Source: Gemmatimonadota bacterium (lineage in GTDB: Bacteria > Gemmatimonadota > Gemmatimonadetes > Longimicrobiales > Gaopeijiaceae). From it: a DNA stretch of 44,964 nucleotides. Made by a program: the position numbers and the translations under genes. This document shows, piece after piece, positions 26,804-35,276 of the stretch; position 1 is the first letter of the stretch; each line of letters starts with the position of its first letter. The DNA is taken from positions 1 to 44,964 of the forward strand of contig SLCK01000083.1 of the NCBI GenBank assembly GCA_007125845.1. The letters run 5' to 3'. The notes under the pieces were generated by a model. It was given only the letters and a program-made list of their open reading frames with translations. It was not told where the DNA came from and searched no databases.

Positions 26804-29800
26804 ATGGCCTCCCAATTGGACATCACGCTCCTCGGGGACTTCCGGATCATCCGGGAGGGCCGGGAACTCATTGCCCTACACGGGCGCCGCCGGCGCGAGC
26901 TCCTGGCCCTTCTCGTCCTGCGTCCCGGCGTCCCGATCAGCCGAGACCACCTGTCATTTCAGCTCTGGCCGGACTCCACCGAGGCCCAGGCTCGGACCAA
27001 TCTCCGGCAGCTCCTCCACCGCCTGAAGAGAGAGCTTCCTGACGCGGAGCGCTTTCTCGCCCTCGATGGGCCCACGATCCGATGGAGGGAAGGGGCCCCG
27101 GCCGCCGTCGACGTGCACGAGCTGGAGCGGGCGTGGCACGAGGCGGAGAAGGCCGCCGAATGCGGGGAACGGGAGGGAGAGACGGCGGCCCTCCTCCGAA
27201 CTCTCGCCCTTTACCCGGGGAGCCTCCTCCCGGGATTCTATGATCGCTGGGTCGAGGAGGAGCGGGAGCGGCTCCGGCGCCGGACCCTGGGCGGGCTGGC
27301 GCGCCTCGTCACGCTCCTCGAGGAGGAGCGCCGGTATGGGGAGGCCGTCGACGCCGCGGAGCGGCTCGGGGAGCTGGATCCATTTCGGGAAGAGACGATT
27401 CTCGCGCTCATTCGCCTACACGCCCTGCAAGGGAATCCCGCCAAGGGGCTCGCGGTATTCCGACGATTCGCCCGCTTCCTCGGTGAGGAGCTGGGCGCCG
27501 CCCCGACGGAGGAGACGGCGGCCTTCGCGGAGCGGATCCGGTCGGCGTCGCCACTTCGCACGGCGCGGAGATCGGACCCGGGCACGGGAGTTCTGGTGGG
27601 CAGGCGGCGGCAGTGGCGCGCGATTCTGGAGGCGTGGGGCGGAGTCCTCGACGGAGGTGTCCGTCTCGTCCTCCTCACCGGAGAGCCGGGGATCGGGAAG
27701 ACGCGCCTCGCTGAGGAGTTCCTCTCCTGGGCGGAGCGCCAGGGCTTCGCCGCCGCCGCCGCCAGAGCGCACCCGGGCGAGGGCTCTATCCCCTACGACC
27801 CCGTCGCCCAGTGGCTTTCGGCCGAACCGCTCCTGGCATCCGCCCTGGCCCTCGACCGCCCCCGCCGCACGGAAGTAGCCCGGGTAGTGCCGGCCGCCGC
27901 TCCGCCCGGGGACGTGGAGGAATCGTGGGCCGCGGCGGAGGGAGAGTGGCGTCGCCTCCGGTTGTTCGAGGCGCTGGCACAAGCCGTTCGACGGGTGGAA
28001 CGGCCCACCGTCCTCGTCCTCGACGACGTCCAGTGGTGCGACCGGGAGACGCTGGACTGGGTCACCTATCTCTTCCGTTCCGATCGGCCGATCTCCCTCA
28101 TGGTCCTCGCCACCGTCCGGCCCGGGGAGCCGCCCACCGTAAAGGGACTTCCCCGGTGGCGGGAGGCCCTCCGGGCCGCAGGCTGGCTGATTGAGATCCC
28201 GTTGCCTCCCCTGGAGCCGGAGGAGACTCGGCGACTCGCGGAGGAGCGGTCGTCCCGGACGATTGCTCCCCACGAGGCCCGGGCCCTTCACGCACGGACG
28301 GAGGGCAACCCTCTGTTTATCGTGGAATCCCTCCGAGCCGAGGTAGGGCGAGTGGAGCAAAGCCCCGCCGGCCAGGGAGGGAAGGGATCGACGAGCCCGG
28401 CAGACCTTGCGCCCGGGAGCATGGGGGTGGAGGAACAGCCCCCCCTCCCTGCGCGCATCCAGGGGGTGATCCGCCACCGGTTCGAACAGCTCTCCGCGGA
28501 GGGACGCGAGCTCCTCGGGTTGGCCGCCGTGCTCGGCCGCCGGTTCGACGTGGACATCGTCGGCGACGCCGCCTCCGACCGTTTCGACGAAGGGGACGTC
28601 GTGAGAGTCCTGGACGAGCTCGCGGCCCGGCATCTGGTGCGGGAGGCCGGAGCGCTCAGCTACGAGTTCACCCACGACCGGATCCGGGAGGTCGCCGAGG
28701 AGGAGCTGGGCACGGCCCGCCGTCGCCTCCTCCACCGCCACGTCGCCGAGGCCCTCGAGCGGGCCACTGGCAAGGACCCCCGACTGGCCGGAAGCGCCGT
28801 CGCCCGCCACTTCGAGCGCGCGGGGCTTCCGGTGCGGGCCGTGCCCCACTACCGGAGAGCCGCCGAGCAGGCCCTCGCCGTCTATGCCCATGAGGAGGCT
28901 GTCGCCCATCTGGACCGAGCCCTGGCCCTCCTTCAGGGCGAGCCCGATTCGGCGGATCGCCGACGGCACGAGCTCGAGCTCCAGATCGCCCGGGGCGTTC
29001 CCCTGGTCGCGATCCACCACTACGCAGGAGAACCCGTGCGGGAAGCGTACGGTCGCGCCCGGGAGCTGGCGGAAGGGTTCGGAGAGGCTCCGGAGCCGCC
29101 GGTCCTGCGGGGTCTCGCCCTCTCCAACCTGATCCGAAGCCGGATCGGGGAAGTGATGGAGCTGGGCCGCCGGCTCCTCCACCAGGCCGAGGAGCGCAGG
29201 GATTCCATGCTCCGGGTGGAGGCCCACTACGTGCTGGGGGTGGCCCTCTATTGGCAGGGGAGGATCCCTGCGGCCCGAGTACACCTGGAGACGAGCCTCC
29301 GCCACTACGACCCGCAGCGCGCTCGGAGTCATCTCCGGCTCTACGCACAGGATCCGGCGGTGATTTCCCGGGTGCGACTCGCCCTCGCCCTCTGGCATCA
29401 GGGCGAGCCCACGAGGGCCCGGAAGATGGTCGGCGAGGCCCTGGTCGAGGCCCGGGCGCTCGAGCATCCGTTCACTCTGGCCTATGCCCGCTACTTTGGA
29501 TCGTGGGTGCTCATCGAATCGGGAGCGATGGACGAGGCCCGCAAGGCCGTCCGGGGGCTCCGCCGAGAGGCGTCCGAGCACTCCCTGTCCGTATGGCCCG
29601 ACCTCGCGGCCATTCTGGACGCCTGGCTCGAGGTCATGGGGTCCGGGTCGTCCCGGGCGCTGGAGCGGATGGAGGCGGCGGCCGTCGCGTATCGGGAGGC
29701 CGGATTGACCCTAGGCTTTCCCTATCACGCCGCCCTCCTCGCCCGGGCCTGCCTGCGCCTCGGCTCGCCCGAGCGGGGCCTCCGCCACCTGGAAGCGGGA

Positions 29801-30124
29801 CTCCGGATGTCCCAGGAGACGGGGGAGCGCTTCTGGGATGCCGAGCTCGAGCGACTCCGGGGCGTCCTCTTACGAGAGTCCGGTGGAGACGGGCAGGGGG
29901 TGGCCCGGGCCCTCGAAGCCGCGCGAGAGATCGCCCGGAGTCAGGAAGCGCGGTCATTGGAGCTGCGGGCGAGCCTCACCCACGCGCGCCGTGGGGTCGG
30001 CGAGGGCGGGGTCACTGCGGAGCTTCGGAGCGAGTTGGAACGGCTCGTCGCGGCCTTCCCTCCGGGAGAAGACACTCCCGACGTATCCGGTGCCCGGGCG
30101 TTCCTGTCTCGGGCCGAGTACTGA
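26804..30124 (+). CDS. BTAD/AAA/TPR transcriptional regulator (AfsR/SARP-like)
   Basis: The 1106-residue protein has the layout of large SARP-type activators. An N-terminal winged-helix DNA-binding region (about 5-95, ITLLGDFRI onward) leads to a bacterial transcriptional activation domain (about 100-245). A STAND/AAA ATPase follows with Walker A GEPGIGKT (293-300) and Walker B VLVLDDVQW near 407. The C-terminal half is alpha-helical TPR-like repeats (about 640-1100). Such proteins activate nearby genes after sensing an unknown signal through the repeats. Likely targets are the adjacent globin, cupin or ATP-grasp genes, but no binding site is visible. No typical ribosome site precedes the ATG. 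Confidence 0.88.
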   Translation: MASQLDITLLGDFRIIREGRELIALHGRRRRELLALLVLRPGVPISRDHLSFQLWPDSTEAQARTNLRQLLHRLKRELPDAERFLALDGPTIRWREGAPAAVDVHELERAWHEAEKAAECGEREGETAALLRTLALYPGSLLPGFYDRWVEEERERLRRRTLGGLARLVTLLEEERRYGEAVDAAERLGELDPFREETILALIRLHALQGNPAKGLAVFRRFARFLGEELGAAPTEETAAFAERIRSASPLRTARRSDPGTGVLVGRRRQWRAILEAWGGVLDGGVRLVLLTGEPGIGKTRLAEEFLSWAERQGFAAAAARAHPGEGSIPYDPVAQWLSAEPLLASALALDRPRRTEVARVVPAAAPPGDVEESWAAAEGEWRRLRLFEALAQAVRRVERPTVLVLDDVQWCDRETLDWVTYLFRSDRPISLMVLATVRPGEPPTVKGLPRWREALRAAGWLIEIPLPPLEPEETRRLAEERSSRTIAPHEARALHARTEGNPLFIVESLRAEVGRVEQSPAGQGGKGSTSPADLAPGSMGVEEQPPLPARIQGVIRHRFEQLSAEGRELLGLAAVLGRRFDVDIVGDAASDRFDEGDVVRVLDELAARHLVREAGALSYEFTHDRIREVAEEELGTARRRLLHRHVAEALERATGKDPRLAGSAVARHFERAGLPVRAVPHYRRAAEQALAVYAHEEAVAHLDRALALLQGEPDSADRRRHELELQIARGVPLVAIHHYAGEPVREAYGRARELAEGFGEAPEPPVLRGLALSNLIRSRIGEVMELGRRLLHQAEERRDSMLRVEAHYVLGVALYWQGRIPAARVHLETSLRHYDPQRARSHLRLYAQDPAVISRVRLALALWHQGEPTRARKMVGEALVEARALEHPFTLAYARYFGSWVLIESGAMDEARKAVRGLRREASEHSLSVWPDLAAILDAWLEVMGSGSSRALERMEAAAVAYREAGLTLGFPYHAALLARACLRLGSPERGLRHLEAGLRMSQETGERFWDAELERLRGVLLRESGGDGQGVARALEAAREIARSQEARSLELRASLTHARRGVGEGGVTAELRSELERLVAAFPPGEDTPDVSGARAFLSRAEY

Positions 30125-30234
30125 CGCCCCGGAGGCAGGAGAGTTGTGCGAGCACCTGGAACGCTCCGGGAACGTTCCCCCGTGCACCTTGCTGGAGTGG
30201 AGATCGCAACTCTTCTTCGGCACGGAGGTCCGTC

Positions 30235-30720
30235 ATGTTCCGCTCGATCCTTCTTCTCACCACGATTCTCTTTGCGGTCGGCTCCTTCGCCCAGGAGGCA
30301 CAGGGACAGGTGTCCGGCTCGTCGCCCCACTCCTTCATCTCGGCGAGCGAGTTGGAGTGGAATCCCTTCGAACCCGAGGGCTTTCCCCTGGGTGCCCGGA
30401 TCGCCGTGGTCCATGGGGATCCAGGGCGGGAAGGCGAGCCCTACACGGTCCGCGTCAGCATCCCGGGCGACTACGAGATTCCGCCCCACTGGCATTCGGG
30501 CGACGAGACACTCACCGTCCTCTCCGGAACCTTCCTCCTCGCCATGGGCGAGCGCCGGGACGAGGCGCGACTCGACGCGTTCCGGGCAGGAGATGTTCTC
30601 TTCATCCCCGCCGAGCATCCCCACTTCGGCGGGGCGAAGGGGCCCACGTTGGTCCAGCTCCACGGGATCGGGCCCTTCACGACTACGGTGATCGAGCCGG
30701 TGGCCGCAAGCGCGAGGTAG
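30235..30720 (+). CDS. Secreted cupin-domain protein
   Basis: The 161-residue protein has a signal peptide (FRSILLLTTILFAVGSFAQ) and one cupin barrel (about 55-150). Metal ligands are in the usual order: His85 and His87 in PPHWHSGDE, Glu91, and His128 or His130 in PAEHPHFGG. It is therefore a small metal-binding protein or dioxygenase/isomerase outside the cytoplasm; the substrate is unknown. CGGAGG lies six bases before the ATG, which rules out the long upstream reading. It follows the regulator by about 110 bases. Confidence 0.88.
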   Translation: MFRSILLLTTILFAVGSFAQEAQGQVSGSSPHSFISASELEWNPFEPEGFPLGARIAVVHGDPGREGEPYTVRVSIPGDYEIPPHWHSGDETLTVLSGTFLLAMGERRDEARLDAFRAGDVLFIPAEHPHFGGAKGPTLVQLHGIGPFTTTVIEPVAASAR

Positions 30721-30830
30721 GTCGGTCGGGTCGACTTCGGGTTCAACAGGCGGCTGCGCCGACTTCGAGACGGCGACCGTTAGGTCCGTGGCGGCCACGC
30801 CGATCACGGGATACGTTCTGCGAAACTCGG

Positions 30831-31223
30831 CCACCCGACGAGGAGCTCGATGGCACCGTCTACCACATGGTCCGGACATACTTCGACAGCGGGGTCGGGG
30901 AATCCCCCGGCGATTCATATACTCTGTATGTGCATCCGGATACGGGGCTGGTCGATGCAATCCGATACACCGTGTCCTATGGCCGGGACGTGCCGCCCGG
31001 GGCGGATCTCCCGGAGACGCTCTTCTACTACGACGATCCGGTTGCGGTGGACGGCCTGACGACCGCCACCGCCTTTCGGGGATACGGCTTCACCGAGGAG
31101 GGCACCCGGGGCGAGTTCCGGAACGAGGCATTCACCGACACCATCTCCTTCCGGCGACCCTTCGATCGGAGCCGGCTCGAGGCGCCGGAGGGAGCGCGTT
31201 TCGTACCTTCGCCACTCGACTGA
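30831..31223 (+). pseudogene. C-terminal remnant of a DUF6503-like protein
   Basis: About 130 codons read as a good beta-rich protein: DEELDGTVYHMVRTYF, SYTLYVHPDTGLVDAIRYT, FYYDDPVAVDGL. They end at a normal stop. The pattern resembles the C-terminal half of DUF6503-type secreted proteins, which are normally about 250 residues with a signal peptide. Nothing upstream continues the family in any frame, and the cupin stop is only 110 bases away. The first in-frame ATG (30867) lies inside the conserved part and has no ribosome site. I read this as a 5'-truncated gene; a short functional protein from that ATG is less likely. The family name is tentative. Confidence 0.6.
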
Positions 31224-31380
31224 GGGTCACTCTTCGCGCGAGGCCATCTGATCCTTGGTCGGGCTTCGGGGTTTCATGTGCCCTCATCCGCTCCAAGGAG
31301 CAGGCACCCCGGACGTCGGCAGCCACGGCCGGGGCTTCCAATGAATCGAGTCACGAAAGTCAGGGAGCAATACCATACAG

Positions 31381-32607
31381 ATGTCGAATGCAAATACGGT
31401 GGCCCTCTTGGGATGGAGCCTTCCGGCGATCGAGAGCGTTCGCAAGATTGGACGCCCGCACGTCGTGGTCAGCTTTCCCGAGTTCGCGGAGTATGCAAGA
31501 GAGAACGAGATCCCATTCGTTCCCTGGAACTTCCGGGATTGGAGCGAGAAATCGAACAGCCTCCAGCTCAAGGAGCTCCTTGAACCCTTCGGGGTGACGT
31601 TCTCCATCCCACTGTTCGAGGAGACGGTAGAGTGGTCTGGTGCCCTCAACTCGCTGTACCGGGATGATCCCCGGCTACTGAACCGGGGGTACCTCTTCCG
31701 GAACAAGGCCCTGATGAAGCGAAAGGCGCTCCTGGCTGGGTTCCGGGTCGGACTCTTCGAGGAAGTCCATTCCATGGACCAGATACACCAGTTCATGCAG
31801 CGCCTCAATGAGGCGCACCTCCGGCTCGAGGGAGAAGAGGACGCCTGGGTCCATTTGAAGCCGTTCAGCGCCGCCGGAACGGTGGGTCACAAGTTGCTCA
31901 GGAGCCATGCCGAGATCGACGAACGAGTCGTTCCCGAGGACTTTCCGTGCCTCGTGGAGAGCCATCTTCCGGGGCAGGAGTTCTCGGTGGAAGCGTTCAT
32001 CCACGACGGGAAGGTGCGCTACCTGAACCTGACCGAGTACGTGAAGCTCGGGCACTCCAACTTCGTGCCGGCGGGTCCTGAGCTCCAGGCTCGTCACGAG
32101 CGGATCCGCGAGGCCACGGAGCGGCTGGTCCGGGCCTTCGGAATCGAGCACGGGGTGATCCATCCCGAGTGGTTCCTCACCGAGGACGATACGCTGAGCT
32201 TCGGCGAGATCGCATGCCGGGTGCCGGGCGGGCACATCTTCGAGTTGATCGAACGCAGCCAGGGCTTCGATCCGATCCAGGGGATGATCCTCTGCAGCGA
32301 CCCCGGGACGACGACCGAGGAGCTGGAAGCGTTCTTCCCCGATCCGTCGGACTCCCCCGGAGGATATGCGGGGTGCGTGATGGTCTACCCGCGGCCGGGA
32401 AAGGTGACGCGACTGGAGATTCCCGAGACGCTCAAGGAGGATCCCTACTTCGAGAGCCACACTCTCCTCCCGCCGAGTGACCACAAGGTCCCCGATGCCC
32501 GCGAAGGCTTCGGAAACCACTACGGCACGGTCTTCTTCCAGGGGCCGGACCCGACTCGTATGAGGGAGCTGCTCGTGCACTATCAGGGGGTGGATTTCTT
32601 TGCGTAG
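31381..32607 (+). CDS. ATP-grasp ligase, unknown substrate
   Basis: The 408-residue cytoplasmic protein has the ATP-grasp fold of the carboxylate-amine ligase superfamily. Visible blocks are RNKALMKRKALLAGFRVG (108-124), the ATP-lysine strand WVHLKPFSAAGTVGHKLL (Lys160), PCLVESHLPGQEFSVEAF (about Glu193-Glu205) and the metal-binding region IHPEW...LSFGEIACRVPGGHI (Glu276, Arg280). It should activate a carboxylate as acyl-phosphate and join it to an amine or thiol. It lacks features that would place it as a purine, glutathione or lysine-pathway enzyme. A GGGAG lies 14 bases before the ATG. Its last eight bases overlap the next gene, so the pair acts together. Confidence 0.85.
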   Translation: MSNANTVALLGWSLPAIESVRKIGRPHVVVSFPEFAEYARENEIPFVPWNFRDWSEKSNSLQLKELLEPFGVTFSIPLFEETVEWSGALNSLYRDDPRLLNRGYLFRNKALMKRKALLAGFRVGLFEEVHSMDQIHQFMQRLNEAHLRLEGEEDAWVHLKPFSAAGTVGHKLLRSHAEIDERVVPEDFPCLVESHLPGQEFSVEAFIHDGKVRYLNLTEYVKLGHSNFVPAGPELQARHERIREATERLVRAFGIEHGVIHPEWFLTEDDTLSFGEIACRVPGGHIFELIERSQGFDPIQGMILCSDPGTTTEELEAFFPDPSDSPGGYAGCVMVYPRPGKVTRLEIPETLKEDPYFESHTLLPPSDHKVPDAREGFGNHYGTVFFQGPDPTRMRELLVHYQGVDFFA

Positions 32608-34636
32608 TGTCCGTCGTGAGGTGTCCGGGGATGGCGGAGCACCGCCCGATCCCGACCATTCCAGAGCGCAGGCGCACGAGGGTGCGGCGGAGCGACTTGG
32701 CGAGATTCTGGAGTCGATGCGAACCGCGACCCCCTTGCTCCAGTCCCAGCACCGGGTCCGGCTGCTGAGCCAGGTCGACGTTCTCACCGACAGCCGGGAG
32801 GGGCTCGAGGTCCTGAGGGAGGCGGCGGCGGAGCTGGTGGAGGCCGGTGTCTTCGAGGACGGGCCCTGGGCAGATCCGGAGCGCCTGGTGCCGGCACTCG
32901 TTCCCGGGACGCTCAGGGCCGGCGGGCACACGACGCTCATGGAGGTCCTGAGCGAGTTGCGGCTCGTGGCCGCGGCGAACGGGGAGATCGAGCTGCCTGG
33001 CCTGCCGGCTTCGGATGCGCAGGCCTTTCTGCGCGAGGTCCTGGTCAATTCCTTCGACCTTCTCTTTCCGGGCAGCACCGAGGAGGATCGAAGTCTCACG
33101 CCCGACGTTCGAACGAAGATCGGGCACGTCATGGAGGTGATTCTCTCAGCGGTTCCCCTCGACCGAATCAAAGGGGACCTCGCCAGCGAAATCGAGTTGA
33201 TCTGCCTGCAGCGACCGATCGTCACGCGGCGGGCCATGCAGTTGATCGCACACATTCGCGAGCAGCTGAAGCTTTCCGCGGAGATCGAGGAGGACCGCAG
33301 GCTACTTCGATTCGTCGCGGCGGTGCACTCTCCCTCGCCCGAGGCCGGACGTCGGGCCCCGGAGGACTACCGCGCCTACCTGGAATCCTCCGATCGGGCC
33401 GTCCTCCGGGACGAGTGCCGCCTGCTGTCCGCGACCATGATGGATACAGGGATCGCGGTCGGGGCCCACGCCGCACTGGTCCGAACCGTCGCCGACGACA
33501 CCGAGCTCCTCGCGTCGGCTCTGGGCCTGAACTCGTCTGGCCGGGCCGAGCTGGAGGCCCACCGCCCATTCGTGCAACGGCTCATCGATGAGACGGTCCA
33601 CCCGTCAACGGCCCGCGCCGTCTATGGGCTGGGACGTCTCCTCGATCGGGGGATCTTGTCGCAGCAGCCCGTGCGGAGCGGCCTCGAACGGATCCGATCG
33701 CTGGAGCTGCATCCACATGTGGAGGAGATCCTCCGGCGCTCGCAGTCCGACGGGGAGCCGTCGGCGGTGCGCGTCCTCCTTGCGGATGTGCTCTCCGTGC
33801 TGGGCCAGCCCCTGGGCATCGGTCAGGGGCGAAATCCCACCTGCCAGTCCGCTCGAGGGATCAGCCTCTGGAGCCGGCACGCTCCCGGCAAGCTCCTCGA
33901 GATGATCCGGACCGTGGGGCGGGCGAACGACCTGGAGATGCGTTTCGAAGGCGCCCTGATCCGGTCTGGAGAGCTCGATGATGGACTCCTCAAGCATGCC
34001 GAGTTGGACCACGAGCTGGACGCGGTAAGCCTCGTGCTCGTTCCCCACCTCGACCGGATCTACAGCGAGATGATGCGGCGAGCCGCCGGGCGTGCCGAGG
34101 ACCCCCATCAGTGGGTGAACCCCGCACTGTACGGGCATTGGATTCCGACCGGATTTCGGTCGGCCTACGACATGACGACGGGAAGGATCAGGGAGTACGA
34201 GCTCTTCCTCCGGACCTTCTATGCCACGCATCATCCCGATTTCAATCGAGGCCACGACCTCGCCTATCCGAACCCCGTCGGCATCTTCCTCACCTCGTCT
34301 TCGGGAGCGTTGATCGGATTTCATGCCGTCTCCATCCTGCGGGTTCGGCGGGAAGGCGACGAGGTCCGGGTGTACCTCTTGAATCCGAACACGGAGGGGC
34401 GCCAGCGCTGGCACGCGGACATCAGCCCCACGGTGGCTGGACACGGCGAGGAGCCCGGGGAGTCGTCCTTGCCCTTCGACCAGTTCGTCTCTCGCCTCTA
34501 TGCCTTTCATTACAACCCGAGCGACGTTGGCGATCTCGACGCGGTCGACGGGGAGGCGATACAACGCGTGGAACGAGCCGCGCGAGAAAGCTGGGGACGG
34601 TCCTACGAGTGGACACCGGGACCGATACCGGTCTGA
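32600..34636 (+). CDS. Large protein with papain-like cysteine peptidase domain
   Basis: I do not recognise a named family. The 678-residue protein has an alpha-helical N-terminal half (about 20-400) and a C-terminal domain with papain-type catalytic spacing: Gln409 and Cys415 six residues apart (GQGRNPTCQSARGISLW), His575 in IGFHAVSILRVR, and Asn595 or Asn597 in YLLNPNTEG. Papain's Gln19, Cys25, His and Asn come in the same order with the same six-residue spacing. The domain could be a peptidase, transglutaminase or acyltransferase. There is no signal peptide, so it acts in the cytoplasm, presumably with the ATP-grasp partner. The start is a TTG at 32600 with GGGGG nine bases upstream; GTG at 32621 is the alternative. 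Confidence 0.75.
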   Translation: MRSVRREVSGDGGAPPDPDHSRAQAHEGAAERLGEILESMRTATPLLQSQHRVRLLSQVDVLTDSREGLEVLREAAAELVEAGVFEDGPWADPERLVPALVPGTLRAGGHTTLMEVLSELRLVAAANGEIELPGLPASDAQAFLREVLVNSFDLLFPGSTEEDRSLTPDVRTKIGHVMEVILSAVPLDRIKGDLASEIELICLQRPIVTRRAMQLIAHIREQLKLSAEIEEDRRLLRFVAAVHSPSPEAGRRAPEDYRAYLESSDRAVLRDECRLLSATMMDTGIAVGAHAALVRTVADDTELLASALGLNSSGRAELEAHRPFVQRLIDETVHPSTARAVYGLGRLLDRGILSQQPVRSGLERIRSLELHPHVEEILRRSQSDGEPSAVRVLLADVLSVLGQPLGIGQGRNPTCQSARGISLWSRHAPGKLLEMIRTVGRANDLEMRFEGALIRSGELDDGLLKHAELDHELDAVSLVLVPHLDRIYSEMMRRAAGRAEDPHQWVNPALYGHWIPTGFRSAYDMTTGRIREYELFLRTFYATHHPDFNRGHDLAYPNPVGIFLTSSSGALIGFHAVSILRVRREGDEVRVYLLNPNTEGRQRWHADISPTVAGHGEEPGESSLPFDQFVSRLYAFHYNPSDVGDLDAVDGEAIQRVERAARESWGRSYEWTPGPIPV

Positions 34637-34777
34637 AGTCAGCGCGGGCAAGGTCCCCGGTAGCTCTGTCTCCTCATTCGACGCACCCGTGCCACAGCGG
34701 ACGCACCGACAGGCGCTTCCTGCATCCTCGCGCCGAACCTGGAAACGGTCCGGTTCCGAGCGGGTTTTCTTGAGTTC

Positions 34778-34797
34778 CGCCCGCGCCGGCGCGGGCG
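34778..34797. repeat. 20-base perfect GC palindrome
   Basis: All 20 bases (CGCCCGCGCC followed by its reverse complement) form a perfect palindrome in the 239-base gap between the peptidase-like gene and the DUF5658 gene. A TTTTCTT run lies just before it. It could fold as a terminator-like hairpin for the ATP-grasp operon or act as a protein-binding site; the missing T-tract on the plus strand leaves this open. Confidence 0.5.
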
Positions 34798-34875
34798 CTG
34801 GCACGGACTCTGAAGGCTACTGCGGGCCCGGGGGAGGGATGCGATGACGAAGGAGACATAGCGGAGGACGCACAG

Positions 34876-35262
34876 ATGAAAGAAGTGCGAGTCAACGGCG
34901 TGGACCGTGGCCTGGTCGGGCTCCTGACCCGGCCCCGCTTCGACGAGGCCCTCTTTCTCCTCGCCCTCGCCATCCTCCTCTTCAGCGCGCTCGACGCGAT
35001 CTTCACGCTCCTCTTGCTGGAGTCGGGGCTCGCGAGGGAGTGGAACCCATTTCTCGCTCCCCTGATCGAGGCCGACCTTCAGCTCTTCGCGAACGTGAAG
35101 AGCGCCCTTACGCATGCGGGCGTATTCGTCCTCGTCCTGTTCGTGGATCGTTCACTCTTCCGGGTCCTCCCGGTCCGACGCATCCTCGAAGCCATTTTCG
35201 TTGCGTACGGCCTGCTGATCCTCTATCACCTGGGCCTGATTGTCCGGGTGATGCTCGCCTGA
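34876..35262 (+). CDS. DUF5658 family membrane protein
   Basis: The 128-residue protein has three to four membrane helices and the DUF5658 pattern: LDAIFTLLLLESG in the first helix, WNPFLAPLIE after it, and FANVKSALTHAGVFVL in the next. Function is unknown. GGAGG eight bases upstream fixes the start at 34876. It ends 14 bases before the sulfide:quinone reductase-like gene, so the two are probably co-transcribed. That suggests a membrane or redox role but proves nothing. Confidence 0.8.
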   Translation: MKEVRVNGVDRGLVGLLTRPRFDEALFLLALAILLFSALDAIFTLLLLESGLAREWNPFLAPLIEADLQLFANVKSALTHAGVFVLVLFVDRSLFRVLPVRRILEAIFVAYGLLILYHLGLIVRVMLA

Positions 35263-35276
35263 GAGCAGAGCTCTCG

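Noticed and set aside
27416-29581. Minus-strand frame of over 700 codons
   Set aside because: It is antisense to the BTAD/AAA/TPR regulator, which has clear Walker motifs. The antisense product has no recognisable pattern.
31341-31583. Short frame starting MNRVTKVREQYHTD just before the ATP-grasp gene, considered as a precursor peptide substrate
   Set aside because: It overlaps the ATP-grasp coding sequence by about 200 bases in another frame, has no good ribosome site, and turns into Arg/Pro-rich sequence. It could be revisited if homologous operons show a conserved peptide here.
31675-33255. Minus-strand frame of over 500 codons across the ATP-grasp and papain-like genes
   Set aside because: It is low-complexity in composition and antisense to two genes with clear motifs and coupled starts.
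34851-34870. Five-codon open frame (MTKET) just ahead of the DUF5658 ribosome site, considered as a leader peptide
   Set aside because: It is very short, has no attenuator structure after it and no run of a regulatory amino acid.
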